Shown: positions 8,101 to 16,461 of the stretch, one piece after another
Layout: each line of letters begins with the position of its first letter
Position numbering within the stretch: position 1 is the stretch's first letter
Notes under the pieces: generated by a model
What the model was told of the DNA's origin: nothing
The model's database searches: none
Seen by the model: the letters and a program-made list of their open reading frames with translations, nothing else
Assembly (NCBI RefSeq): GCF_036321025.1
Contig: NZ_JAZAPB010000001.1
Coordinates: 558,001 to 622,000, forward strand
Reading direction: 5' to 3'
Source of the DNA: Alteraurantiacibacter hainanensis
Lineage (GTDB): Bacteria > Pseudomonadota > Alphaproteobacteria > Sphingomonadales > Sphingomonadaceae
Length of the DNA stretch: 64,000 bases
Position numbers and translations under genes: made by a program

Positions 8101-8960
8101 GGCGATTTACGGAGTTCTGCGCCATAGACTGGTCGGGCGCGGTGGGAGAGCGGCATCGCGGGATCGCCGTCGCCCTTGCCGGGCAGGAGGGCCCGCCCCT
8201 TCTCAGCGTGCCGGAAGGCGGCTGGTCGCGGCAGGCAGTTACCGACCTGCTGCGAGATGGCCTGTCCGGCGATACGCTGGTGGGCCTCGACCTTGGCATT
8301 TCGCTGCCCTTCGCCGACAGGGGAGCCTTCTTTCCCGGCTGGGATGCCAGCCCGCCCGACGCCAGGGCCCTGTGGGCGATGATCGAGCGGATCAGCTCGG
8401 ACGATCCGCACCTTGCCGCATCCACTTTCGTCGATCATCCGCAGGCCAGCCGCTATTTTCGTCGCCACGGCGGACGCGAGGGCGACATGTTCGGCGGGGG
8501 TCGCGGGCGTTTCCGGGTGACGGAGATCGAACAGGCGAAGCGGGGCTGCAAACCCTATTCGAACTTCAACCTGGTCGGCGCGGCGCAGGTGGGCAAATCC
8601 AGCCTCACGGGCATGCGCATGCTTCATGCCCTTCGCGGCCAGGTTCCCGTCTGGCCCGTGGATCCGCTCCCCGCCAGCGGGCCGGTGATCGTGGAGATCT
8701 ACACCGCGCTTGCAGCCATTGCCGCAGGACGCGCGGCATCCCGGGCAAAGATGCGCAGCTACGATGATCTCAATGACGCCCTGGCGGCACTGGGCAGCCC
8801 GCCCGTATCCGGCAGCGGCCCGATCGACGATCACGCCAGCGATGCGTTGGTGACGGCGGCCTGGCTGAGGCGCGTGGCAAACGAGCCGGCGCTCTGGACC
8901 CCCCGGTTGCTGACCCCGCGGCTTGCGGCGACGGAAGGCTGGACCTTCGGCGTTCCCTAG
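8097..8960 (+). CDS. Conserved hypothetical protein, possible RNase H-like fold
   Basis: A 287-residue soluble protein. No ATG fits; the TTG at 8097, overlapping the rarA stop (TTGA), gives a sensible N-terminus (RRFTEFCAIDWSGA). The opening CAIDWSGA and later VGLDLGISLPFA have the Asp-containing beta-strand look of RNase H-like proteins (DUF429-type). The conserved-looking PDARALWAMIERI, DHPQASRYFRRHG and a late DDHASDALVTAAW supply further acidic residues. Nuclease activity is inference. Coupling to rarA suggests, without proof, a link to DNA metabolism. Confidence 0.75.
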   Translation: MRRFTEFCAIDWSGAVGERHRGIAVALAGQEGPPLLSVPEGGWSRQAVTDLLRDGLSGDTLVGLDLGISLPFADRGAFFPGWDASPPDARALWAMIERISSDDPHLAASTFVDHPQASRYFRRHGGREGDMFGGGRGRFRVTEIEQAKRGCKPYSNFNLVGAAQVGKSSLTGMRMLHALRGQVPVWPVDPLPASGPVIVEIYTALAAIAAGRAASRAKMRSYDDLNDALAALGSPPVSGSGPIDDHASDALVTAAWLRRVANEPALWTPRLLTPRLAATEGWTFGVP

Positions 8961-8969
8961 GTCACCGGA

Positions 8970-9338
8970 TTAGCGGCGCCGCAGTTCGCGGATTTCCTCC
9001 ACGCGCGGGTCCAGCTTTTGCGGCTGGATCGGTGGCGGCGACGAGAGCTTGCTCTTGTCGCCGGGCTGTCGTCCGGCCTCGATATTCCGGATCGTCTTCA
9101 TGTTCTCGTCCCGAACCATTTCGGGGATCAGGAAGGCATCGATCAGCCACCAGAAGGCCATCGGGATCAGGCCCACGATGGTCAGCGACAGCACCAGTTG
9201 CGCGATTCCCGAGCCCGTGCGACCGAGATAGAAGCGGTGCGCGCCAAAGAAGCCGAAGAAGAACCACAGCAGGTATGTGGCACCGGTGGACTTGCGATGC
9301 GCCTCGAAAATCAACTGCTCGCGGGTGCGGGAATCCAT
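8970..9338 (-). CDS. TM2-domain membrane protein
   Basis: A 122-residue protein carrying the TM2 domain: two hydrophobic helices joined by a short loop, with GFFGAHRFYLGRTGSGIAQ followed by a second helix ending in WWLIDAFLIPEMV. The start is the ATG at 9338 (MDSRTREQL), preceded by GGAG at eight-base spacing; an upstream in-frame ATG at 9377 lacks this support. The C-terminal tail is proline- and charge-rich. TM2 proteins are small inner-membrane proteins of unknown role. It is convergent with the 8097-8960 gene. Confidence 0.88.
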   Translation of the reverse strand: MDSRTREQLIFEAHRKSTGATYLLWFFFGFFGAHRFYLGRTGSGIAQLVLSLTIVGLIPMAFWWLIDAFLIPEMVRDENMKTIRNIEAGRQPGDKSKLSSPPPIQPQKLDPRVEEIRELRRR

Positions 9339-9458
9339 TGTTCGCTCCAGATTCGTCCCATGCGGATTGAAGCACATCGGACTGACGAAGCAACCCGAAT
9401 CTTCCTCTGGATTTCTGGCGCGTATTGGACCAAAGGGGCCACCCGCATTAGCATGCGC

Positions 9459-9534
<76 letters not shown>

Positions 9535-9558
9535 CCCCCTCAGATCACGCTCCTGCCG

Positions 9559-10863
9559 TCACCGTCCGACGGCGACGTAGGTGAACCCGTGTCGCTCGAC
9601 GTCGCTGCGGCTGTACAGGTTGCGCAGGTCCACCAGCAGCGGGTTCTTCAGCAGGCTCTTCACGCGGTCGAGGTCGAGAGCACGGAACGTGTCCCACTCG
9701 GTCACGATAACCACGGCATCGGCACCCTCGATGGTATCGTAGGGTCCGTCGCAATAGGTGACGTTGTCGATCACCTTCTTCGCCTGCTCCATGCCTTCGG
9801 GATCGTAGGCCTTCACCCTGATGCCCGCGTCCTGCAACGTCTGCACGACGCTGATCGCCGGGCTGTCGCGCATGTCGTCGGTGTTGGCCTTGAAGGTCAG
9901 GCCGAGAACCGCGACGGTCTTGCCGTGCTGGTCGCCGCCGCCTAGGACATTGATGACCTTGCGGCCCATGCCGCGCTTGCGCTGGTCGTTGCTGGCGACC
10001 ACGCTTTCGACGATCCGCAGGGGACTTTCGTAATCCTGGCCGGTCTTGAGCAGCGCCAGGGTATCCTTCGGGAAGCAGCTGCCGCCGTAACCGGGGCCGG
10101 GCTGAAGGAAGCGGTTGCCGATGCGGCTGTCGAGGCCGATGCCCTTCGCCACGTCGCGAACGTCCGCGCCCACTTTCTCGCACAGGTCGGCGACTTCGTT
10201 GATGAAGCCGATCTTGGTGGCGAGGAAGGCATTGGCGGCATACTTGGTCAGTTCCGCGCCGCGCCGGCTCATGCTGATGAGCGGGGATTCATTGCGCGTA
10301 AGCGGACGATAGACTTCGCAGAGCACGGTTTCGGCGTGCTGGTCGTTCACGCCGATCACCACGCGGTCCGGCCGCTTGAAGTCGTCGATCGCGGCGCCTT
10401 CGCGCAGGAATTCGGGGTTGGAGGCGACGGAGAACTGGAGATCGGGCGCTTCCTCGCGGATGATGCGTTCCACCTCGTCGCCCGTGCCCACCGGGACGGT
10501 CGACTTGTCGACGACCACCACGCCATCCGGAAGCAGCGGCGCCATCTCGCGCGCGGCGGCGTAGACGTAGGACAGGTCCGCATGGCCATCGCCGCGCCGG
10601 CTGGGCGTGCCCACCGCGATGAACACGGCGTCGGTCCTGGGCAGCGCCTCTTTCAGGTCGAGCGTGAAGGACAGCCGGCCGGCCTCGACGTTCTTCGCAA
10701 CCAGTTCGTCCAGTCCCGGCTCGAAGATCGGGATCTCCCCGTTCAGCAGGGCGTCGATCTTCGACTGGTCCTTGTCGACGCAGATCACCTCATGCCCGAA
10801 ATCGGCGAAGCAGGCCCCTGAAACCAGGCCCACATAGCCTGTCCCGATCATCACGATACGCAT
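9559..10863 (-). CDS. ugd: UDP-glucose 6-dehydrogenase
   Basis: A 434-residue enzyme that oxidises UDP-glucose to UDP-glucuronate with two NAD+, feeding capsule, exopolysaccharide or glucuronosyl-sphingolipid synthesis. The N-terminal Rossmann motif is GTGYVG (7-12). VGTPSRRGDGHADLSY and KSTVPVGTGDEV are typical of the family. The catalytic cysteine is Cys263 in GYGGSCFPKDT. The C-terminal UDP-binding domain shows LGLTFKANTDDMRDSPA. Sphingomonads use UDP-glucuronate for glycosphingolipids that replace LPS, which makes that role likely. Confidence 0.96.
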   Translation of the reverse strand: MRIVMIGTGYVGLVSGACFADFGHEVICVDKDQSKIDALLNGEIPIFEPGLDELVAKNVEAGRLSFTLDLKEALPRTDAVFIAVGTPSRRGDGHADLSYVYAAAREMAPLLPDGVVVVDKSTVPVGTGDEVERIIREEAPDLQFSVASNPEFLREGAAIDDFKRPDRVVIGVNDQHAETVLCEVYRPLTRNESPLISMSRRGAELTKYAANAFLATKIGFINEVADLCEKVGADVRDVAKGIGLDSRIGNRFLQPGPGYGGSCFPKDTLALLKTGQDYESPLRIVESVVASNDQRKRGMGRKVINVLGGGDQHGKTVAVLGLTFKANTDDMRDSPAISVVQTLQDAGIRVKAYDPEGMEQAKKVIDNVTYCDGPYDTIEGADAVVIVTEWDTFRALDLDRVKSLLKNPLLVDLRNLYSRSDVERHGFTYVAVGR

Positions 10864-10948
10864 AGGAAATTGGTCCTCAGATTGGTTGCAGCAGTCCTAG
10901 GCAACAGGCTTGAGCCCGGCAAGCGACGGAAAGAACGGCAAAACATGG

Positions 10949-11407
10949 CTACCCGCGCCCGCGATAGGACGCCACGCCCTGGTCCGGGACCCACAGGCCC
11001 CCGGGCGGGGCATCGCTCTGCCAGAATACGTCGATGGGAATTCCGCCGCGCGGATACCAGTAGCCGCCGATCCGCAGCCAGCGCGGCTGCATCTCGTCGA
11101 ACAGGCGCTTGCCGATGCCGACTGTAACGTCCTCGTGAAACCCGCAATGGTTGCGGAAACTGCCCAGGAACAGCTTCAGGCTCTTGCTTTCCACGATGGT
11201 TTCGCCGGGCGCATAATCGATCACGAGGTGCGCGAAATCGGGCTGGCCCGTCACCGGGCACAGCGACGTGAATTCGGGCGCGGCGAAGCGCACCAGGTAC
11301 AGCTGTCCGGCGCGCGGATTGGGCACGTAGTCCAGCACCGCCTCCTCGGGCGATGCGGGAAGCGCGCTTTGCTGGCCCAGATGCAGCGGGGAAGTGTCGT
11401 CGCTCAT
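10949..11407 (-). CDS. queF: NADPH-dependent 7-cyano-7-deazaguanine reductase
   Basis: A 152-residue unimodular QueF of the T-fold superfamily. It reduces preQ0 to preQ1 in queuosine biosynthesis for tRNA wobble modification. The catalytic residues are visible: Cys50 in FTSLCPVTGQPDF, which forms the thioimide, and Asp57. The QueF signature ESKSLKLFLGSFRNH is at about 73-87. I chose the ATG at 11407 (MSDDTSPLHLG); an in-frame ATG seven codons upstream is possible. It is divergent from sseA, with a near-perfect palindrome between them. Confidence 0.95.
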   Translation of the reverse strand: MSDDTSPLHLGQQSALPASPEEAVLDYVPNPRAGQLYLVRFAAPEFTSLCPVTGQPDFAHLVIDYAPGETIVESKSLKLFLGSFRNHCGFHEDVTVGIGKRLFDEMQPRWLRIGGYWYPRGGIPIDVFWQSDAPPGGLWVPDQGVASYRGRG

Positions 11408-11448
11408 GCGCGCCCAAATGGCCTGCATCGCCGCGCCGCGCAAGCGGC

Positions 11449-11467
11449 TGGCGCACCAGGTGTGCCA
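11449..11467. promoter_or_regulatory. Near-perfect 19-bp palindrome between queF and sseA
   Basis: TGGCGCACCAGGTGTGCCA reads as TGGC-x-CACC-x-GGTG-x-GCCA, eight pairs matching around a central base with one mismatched pair. It lies in the 96-bp divergent gap, 42 bp from the queF start and 37 bp from the sseA start. This is a candidate operator; the cognate regulator is unknown. Confidence 0.4.
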
Positions 11468-11503
11468 TTTACGATCACTCTGGAAGCGGTTAGGCCCCAC
11501 GGG

Positions 11504-12343
11504 ATGAAATCCCTCGTATCGACGCAGTGGCTTGCCGAAAGGCTGGATGCCGATGACCTCGTCGTCCTCGATGCCTCCGCCCATCTTCCCAATGCCGGAC
11601 GCGATGCGGAAGCAGAATTTGCCCAGGCGCACATTCCCGGCGCGCGCTTCCTCGATCTCAAGACCCTGGTCGATCCCGACAGCGCGGTGCCCGCCGCATT
11701 GCCCACCCGCGTGCAGTTCGAGGAGCGGCTTTCCGCGCTAGGCGTCGAGACGGGCAACCGCGTGGTGCTCTACGACAACAGCGCCATGCGCACCTCGGCG
11801 CGGGCCTGGTTCATCTTCCGACTGTTCGGGGTGGACAATTTCGCCGTGCTGGACGGCGGTCTGCAGAAATGGGTCGAAGAAGGGCGCGAGACCGAGGCCG
11901 GTCACCCGAAACCGTCCCGCTCGCAGTTCCGCGCGACAGGTGGCACCGGCACCGTGCGCGACAAGGCGGCGATGCTGGCCAATTGCGAAACCGGCATGGA
12001 GCAGACGGTGGACGCGCGCGATGCCGGTCGTTTCACCGGAGAAACGCCGGACACCATCCACAACCTGCCCGGAGGCCACATTCCGGGCGCTCGCAACCTG
12101 TTCTTCGGCGACCTCTTGCGCGAGCACACGACGTTCCGCTCCCCGTCCGAACTGGCGGAGGCATTCGCGAAGGCCGACATCGATCCCGCCCGGCCCCTGG
12201 TGGCCAGTTGCGGCAGCGGGGTAACCGCATCGGTCGTGCTGTTCGCGCACCACCTGCTGGGTCACCAGCACGGCGCGCTCTACGACGGCAGCTGGAGCGA
12301 ATGGGGTGCCGATCCGCACACGCCCAAGGAAACCGGCGCATGA
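11504..12343 (+). CDS. sseA: 3-mercaptopyruvate sulfurtransferase (two-domain rhodanese)
   Basis: A 279-residue protein with two rhodanese domains (about 5-125 and 150-275). It transfers sulfane sulfur from 3-mercaptopyruvate or thiosulfate to thiols or cyanide. The active-site cysteine is Cys236 in ASCGSGVTAS. The CGSGVTA loop is typical of mercaptopyruvate-using enzymes rather than thiosulfate-preferring ones, which usually have CRKGVT. The ATG at 11504 is preceded by few upstream coding-like residues. It overlaps metC by four bases (ATGA), linking it to sulfur amino-acid metabolism. Confidence 0.92.
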   Translation: MKSLVSTQWLAERLDADDLVVLDASAHLPNAGRDAEAEFAQAHIPGARFLDLKTLVDPDSAVPAALPTRVQFEERLSALGVETGNRVVLYDNSAMRTSARAWFIFRLFGVDNFAVLDGGLQKWVEEGRETEAGHPKPSRSQFRATGGTGTVRDKAAMLANCETGMEQTVDARDAGRFTGETPDTIHNLPGGHIPGARNLFFGDLLREHTTFRSPSELAEAFAKADIDPARPLVASCGSGVTASVVLFAHHLLGHQHGALYDGSWSEWGADPHTPKETGA

Positions 12344-13557
12344 GCGACAAGCCCCGCAAGCCGTCTACCCGCGCCGTGGAGGCCGGTCGAAAGCCCGAAT
12401 GGACGAGCGTTGCCGGCCAGCCGGGCAGCGTGGTGAATCCGCCGGTATGGCGTGCCAGCACGCACCTTTACGAAGACACCGGGGACCTGGCCAAGGGACG
12501 CCCCAACGAGGACGGTCATTTCTACTACGGGCGTCGCGGCGGCCCCACGCAGTGGGCTCTCGCCGATGCCCTGACCGAGCTGGAGCCGGGAGCGGACGGC
12601 ACCGAACTGTTCCCCAGCGGCGTCGCCGCCATCGCCTGCACACTTCTGGCATTGCTGCGACCCGGGGACGAGTTGCTGGTGACCGACAACGTCTATGAGC
12701 CAACGCGAAACATCGCGCTTGCCATGCTCAAGGAGTTCGACATCACCGCGCGGCCATTCGATCCGCTGGACCCCGATAGCCTGGCGGACATGATCGGCGA
12801 AAGCACGAAGGCGGTAATGCTCGAAAGCCCCGGCAGCCTGACGCTGGAGGTGAGCGATATCCCTGCGCTTGCCGCCATCGCGCGGGACAGGGGCGTGCTG
12901 TCCGTCCTCGACAACACCTGGGCGACGCCGCTGGGATTTCCCGCCCTTTACCATGGCTGCGACGTTTCGGTGATGAGCCTTACCAAGCACGTCGGGGGCC
13001 ATTCCGACGTCATGATGGGCAGCGCCGCCGCCGCCAGGCCCGTGCTCGCCCGCATTCGCAGACAGGCGCAGATGATGGGACAGGTGGTTTCGCCCGACGA
13101 TGCCGCCCTCGCCCTGCGCGGATTGCGGACCATGCCGCTGCGCCTGCAACGCTCCACCGAGACGGCGCTTGAACTTGCCCGGTGGCTATCCAGCCGGCCG
13201 GAAGTTTCAGCGGTGCTGTGCCCGATGCTGCCGGGTGCCCCGGGACACGACCTCTGGGTGCGCGATTTTTCCGGCGGGTGCGGGCTGTTCAGCTTCGTTG
13301 TGGCCGAAGGTGCCGACAAGAGCGCGCGAGCCAGGCTGATAGACAGCCTGGAACTGTTCGGCATCGGCTTCAGCTGGGGCGGTTTCGAAAGCCTTGCCAT
13401 CCCCTTCGATCCCGCGCCGGTCCACACGCTTCGCCCGTGGCCACCGGAAATCGATGAAGGCAGCGGGCTTGGCGTAAGGCTTTCCATCGGGTTAGAAGAC
13501 GCGGAAGACCTGATTGGCGATCTCGCCCAGGGCCTCGATGCGATGGGAGCGACATGA
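12340..13557 (+). CDS. metC: Cystathionine beta-lyase (PLP-dependent)
   Basis: A 405-residue Cys/Met-metabolism PLP enzyme. MetC splits cystathionine to homocysteine, pyruvate and ammonia. The PLP lysine is Lys216 in SLTKHVGGHSDV, and the cofactor-binding FPSGVAAIACT and DNTWATPLGF regions are present. The C-terminal LFGIGFSWGGFESL is the usual beta-lyase signature and argues against cystathionine gamma-synthase. It overlaps sseA upstream and mscS downstream by four bases each. Sulfide release by cysteine desulfhydration is a known side activity of the family. Confidence 0.93.
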   Translation: MSDKPRKPSTRAVEAGRKPEWTSVAGQPGSVVNPPVWRASTHLYEDTGDLAKGRPNEDGHFYYGRRGGPTQWALADALTELEPGADGTELFPSGVAAIACTLLALLRPGDELLVTDNVYEPTRNIALAMLKEFDITARPFDPLDPDSLADMIGESTKAVMLESPGSLTLEVSDIPALAAIARDRGVLSVLDNTWATPLGFPALYHGCDVSVMSLTKHVGGHSDVMMGSAAAARPVLARIRRQAQMMGQVVSPDDAALALRGLRTMPLRLQRSTETALELARWLSSRPEVSAVLCPMLPGAPGHDLWVRDFSGGCGLFSFVVAEGADKSARARLIDSLELFGIGFSWGGFESLAIPFDPAPVHTLRPWPPEIDEGSGLGVRLSIGLEDAEDLIGDLAQGLDAMGAT

Positions 13558-14813
13558 GCGGATCAGCCAGTCTACCGGATTCCGCCACCGCGGCTCAGCC
13601 CGCTTCCCAACCCTCTGCAACGCCGGAGGCCGTGACGCTTCGCGATCCCGAAACGGGGGAGCCGCTGATCAATCCCGAAACGGGTGAGCCCCTGATGGGC
13701 ATCCCCTCGCCCAGCGAGGCGGTGCCGGTGCTGGACCCGGAGACGGGCGAACCGATCATCGATCCCGAAACGGGAGAGCCCCTGCTGGCCATTCCCGATC
13801 CGGCCCCCGCCCCCACGCCCACCGCGGAAGCGGATAGCGTCACCGCCATTACCACCGCCGAAGATCTGCGGGATGCGGTGACCGAACGCAGCGAAACGGC
13901 TGGCGGAATCGTCAGTACGCTGGATGCCGCCGCGGTGGAGATCGGCTCCATACGGTTCTCGATGTGGGATGCCTTCGTGCTGATGGGGGTCATCCTGCTG
14001 GTGATCCTGCTCGCCTGGGGCATCACCCGGCTGATCCGCTTCGCGCTTCGCCGGATCACACAGCTCGACGGTTCGCAGCGTTTGCTGACGGAGAAGATTT
14101 CGACGATCGTCGTATGGGCGCTGGCCTTCCTGATCGGGATCGACCTGCTGGGCATCGACCTGACCGCGCTGGCCGTGTTCTCCGGCGCCTTTGGCCTCGC
14201 CATCGGTTTCGGCCTGCAGAAGACCTTCGGTAACCTGATCGCGGGGATCATCCTGCTGATGGACAAGTCGATCAAGCCCGGCGACGTGATTTCCGTAGCC
14301 GATTCAGCAGGAAACGAAGGTTTTGGCCAGATCCGCAAGATCGGCATCCGCGCGATCTCGGTGGTGACGCGCGACCAGACGGAATACCTCATTCCCAACG
14401 AGAACCTGATGATCAACCAGGTGGTGAACTGGTCCTACAGCTCGCGCGACGTGCGGGTGAAGGCACCGGTAGGCGTATCCTACAACAGCGATCTCGATCT
14501 GGTGACGGAGCTGCTCTACAAGGCGGTGGAGGAGACCCCGCGCATCCTCAAGACGCCCAAGGCGCGCGTCAACATCATGGCCTTTGGCGACAGTTCGGTG
14601 GATTTCGAGGTGCGGTTCTGGATCACCGACCCCGAAGGCGGTCTCGCGAACATCCGGTCCGACGTCTACGGCCGCATCTGGCAGCTTTTCCGCGAAAACG
14701 ACATCGAGATCCCCTATCCGCAGCGCGATCTGAACTTGCGCACGAACGCACAATTCGATCAGCTGGTCGCGGCAATCAGCCAGCGGCTGGAAAACAATTC
14801 CACCAAAAGCTGA
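13554..14813 (+). CDS. MscS-type mechanosensitive channel with repeat-bearing N-terminus
   Basis: A 419-residue inner-membrane protein. The MscS core spans about residues 140-400: a helix near 143-165, a second near 185-205, and the pore helix with FGLAIGFGLQKTFGNLIAGI. The soluble beta domain (SIKPGDVISV, GIRAISVVTRDQTEYLIPNE) and the C-terminal cage (EIPYPQRDL) follow. The first 90 residues are unusual: four copies of a PETGEP motif, paired at residues 31/40 and 61/70, in a Pro/Glu-rich low-complexity region without an evident signal peptide. It would release ions under hypo-osmotic stress. It starts inside the metC stop (ATGA). Confidence 0.93.
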   Translation: MSGSASLPDSATAAQPASQPSATPEAVTLRDPETGEPLINPETGEPLMGIPSPSEAVPVLDPETGEPIIDPETGEPLLAIPDPAPAPTPTAEADSVTAITTAEDLRDAVTERSETAGGIVSTLDAAAVEIGSIRFSMWDAFVLMGVILLVILLAWGITRLIRFALRRITQLDGSQRLLTEKISTIVVWALAFLIGIDLLGIDLTALAVFSGAFGLAIGFGLQKTFGNLIAGIILLMDKSIKPGDVISVADSAGNEGFGQIRKIGIRAISVVTRDQTEYLIPNENLMINQVVNWSYSSRDVRVKAPVGVSYNSDLDLVTELLYKAVEETPRILKTPKARVNIMAFGDSSVDFEVRFWITDPEGGLANIRSDVYGRIWQLFRENDIEIPYPQRDLNLRTNAQFDQLVAAISQRLENNSTKS

Positions 14814-14815
14814 TC

Positions 14816-14834
14816 CAGTCCGACCGGACTGTTT
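14816..14834 (+). terminator. Possible weak terminator after mscS
   Basis: CAGTCC-GACC-GGACTG forms a six-bp stem with a four-base loop, followed by only three T residues, immediately after the mscS stop. The U-tract is short, so it may be just a stem-loop. Confidence 0.35.
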
Positions 14835-14882
14835 CAATCCCTTAACACACCGTGCTAGTTCCCCGGCCCAAGGCAAGGGAAC

Positions 14883-15614
14883 ATGACGCACTATCTAGGC
14901 ATCATCACCGCCTACGGGGCCGTGGCCATTCTCGCATGGTTGCTGGCACTGCTGTATCCGCGCCTGATACCGGCGGCGGGGGAATACGCGGTCGATGCGC
15001 GCTGGCGAAAGGCCGGGCTGTTCCTCCTCGCCCTGGCGGTCGCAATAGGTCTCTCCCGACTGCGGGCGCAGGGCTGGCTGCTGGCGGACGGCAACGTCTG
15101 GCTATCGGCTGTGAACCAGCTTCTGGTGATTGTGCCGTTCCTCGTGTTCATCCTCTACATGCGGAGCAGGGCGGCGGCCCTGATACCCGACAGGCATATC
15201 CTGCGCTCGCTGGCGGTCGGTGCGATGTTGGCAATTCCGGCCCTGCTCGCCTTCTACTCGTCAGTCGATGGATGGCAGACGATCCCGGCCCTGCTGGATG
15301 CGCTGACGTTGGGCGACACGGCCGCCATCGCCCTGCGCAGCCTGCTGCGGTGCCTCGTGGTGGGCGCATTCCTGGCGCTGGTGGCAGGTGGCTGGTCGGG
15401 CCGGACCGCGCTGGCCCTTGCGGCCATTGCGATTGCAGCCACGCAGATTCCTTCCCTGCTCGACGGCGGATTTTCCGCCGAATGGCTGGTCGTCCTGATT
15501 GCCCATGTCGCGCTTGTCGTCGGCCTGCTGTCCGCCATCCTCGTCACGCGCAACATCGTGTGGTTCTGGCCGGTCCTGGTCGCGCTTAACCTGCTCCAGT
15601 TCCACACCTTCTGA
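14883..15614 (+). CDS. Polytopic membrane protein of unknown function
   Basis: A 243-residue protein with six to eight predicted membrane helices, almost no charged loops, and an N-terminus already in the membrane (GAVAILAWLLALLYPRL). The start is the ATG at 14883 after GGCAAGGGAAC. The architecture resembles CPBP-type intramembrane protease proteins, but I cannot find the paired Glu-Glu and His residues that would define them, so no enzyme function is claimed. It sits between mscS and the sulfur operon and is probably its own unit. Confidence 0.7.
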   Translation: MTHYLGIITAYGAVAILAWLLALLYPRLIPAAGEYAVDARWRKAGLFLLALAVAIGLSRLRAQGWLLADGNVWLSAVNQLLVIVPFLVFILYMRSRAAALIPDRHILRSLAVGAMLAIPALLAFYSSVDGWQTIPALLDALTLGDTAAIALRSLLRCLVVGAFLALVAGGWSGRTALALAAIAIAATQIPSLLDGGFSAEWLVVLIAHVALVVGLLSAILVTRNIVWFWPVLVALNLLQFHTF

Positions 15615-15625
15615 AGCCGGCGAAC

Positions 15626-15675
15626 AGGTCGGATAAAGCTGACCTAGGGTGCCGCCAAAGCTTTCTCACTGGCAC
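15626..15675 (+). ncRNA. Candidate structured leader RNA upstream of cobA-cysI-cysH
   Basis: Two stem-loops lie between the 14883-15614 gene and cobA. The first is AGGTC (15626-15630) pairing with GACCT (15641-15645). The second is GTGCC (15649-15653) pairing with GGCAC (15671-15675). The first loop holds AAAGCT and the second holds AGCTTT (15659-15664), which can pair with each other as a kissing-loop contact. The cobA start that follows has a poor ribosome binding site. This fits an RNA switch for sulfur genes but matches no riboswitch class I can name, and chance pairing is possible. Confidence 0.35.
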
Positions 15676-15705
15676 GCACCGGACCGCGCGAGCATCTAGT
15701 GCGGC

Positions 15706-16461
15706 ATGGAAATGGGCACGATCTATCTCGTGGGCGCGGGTCCCGGCGATCCCGACCTTCTGACACTGCGCGCGGCGCGGCTGATAGAGGGCGCTGATCT
15801 CATCGTTCACGATGGCCTGGTCGCCCCCGCAATCCTCGCCATGGCAGGCAACGAAGCGCGGCTGGTTTCGGTCGCCAAGAGCCGTTCGAAGCACACGCTG
15901 CCGCAGGACGAGATCAACGCCCTGCTGGTGCGCGAGGCGCGCGCCGGGCGTGACGTCGTGCGCCTGAAAGGCGGCGACCCCTTCATTTTCGGACGCGGCG
16001 GCGAGGAGCTGGAAGCTGCCCGCTCCGCCGGCGTTCCGGTAGAAGTCGTTCCCGGCATCACCGCCGCCAATGGCGCGGCCGCCGCCAGCGGCATCGCCCT
16101 GACTCACCGCGAGGATGCCAGCATCGTCAGCTTCGTTGCCGGCCAGTGCAAGGGCCTCTCCGATCAGGACTGGGCCGGCCTTGCCGGAAAGGGACGGACG
16201 CTGGTGATCTACATGGGCGTGAAGACCGCGCCCCAGATCGCCGAGAAGCTGATGGCGGACGGGCTTGCCCCCGACATGCCCATCGCCATCATCGAGAACG
16301 CCTGCCGCGCCGACATGCGCGTGCTGCGCGGGCCGCTTGCAGGGCTTCCGGGCCTGGTTCGGTCCCACGCCGTACAGAGCCCGGCCCTCATCGTCATCGG
16401 ACACGTCACCGCGCGCGAGGATGCAAGGCTCGCGCAGATTATCAAGGAACAGGCGAAGTGA
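15706..16461 (+). CDS. cobA: Uroporphyrinogen-III C-methyltransferase
   Basis: A 251-residue SAM-dependent methylase that methylates uroporphyrinogen III twice to precorrin-2, the first step to siroheme. Motifs include YLVGAGPGDPDLLTLRA near the N-terminus, VVRLKGGDPFIFGRG and EVVPGITAANGAAAASGI, all typical of SUMT enzymes. It is the single-domain form without the CysG dehydrogenase/chelatase part. Two start codons (15706 and 15712) are possible. It begins the sulfite-reductase operon and overlaps the next gene by four bases, so its product probably supplies siroheme for CysI. Confidence 0.94.
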   Translation: MEMGTIYLVGAGPGDPDLLTLRAARLIEGADLIVHDGLVAPAILAMAGNEARLVSVAKSRSKHTLPQDEINALLVREARAGRDVVRLKGGDPFIFGRGGEELEAARSAGVPVEVVPGITAANGAAAASGIALTHREDASIVSFVAGQCKGLSDQDWAGLAGKGRTLVIYMGVKTAPQIAEKLMADGLAPDMPIAIIENACRADMRVLRGPLAGLPGLVRSHAVQSPALIVIGHVTAREDARLAQIIKEQAK

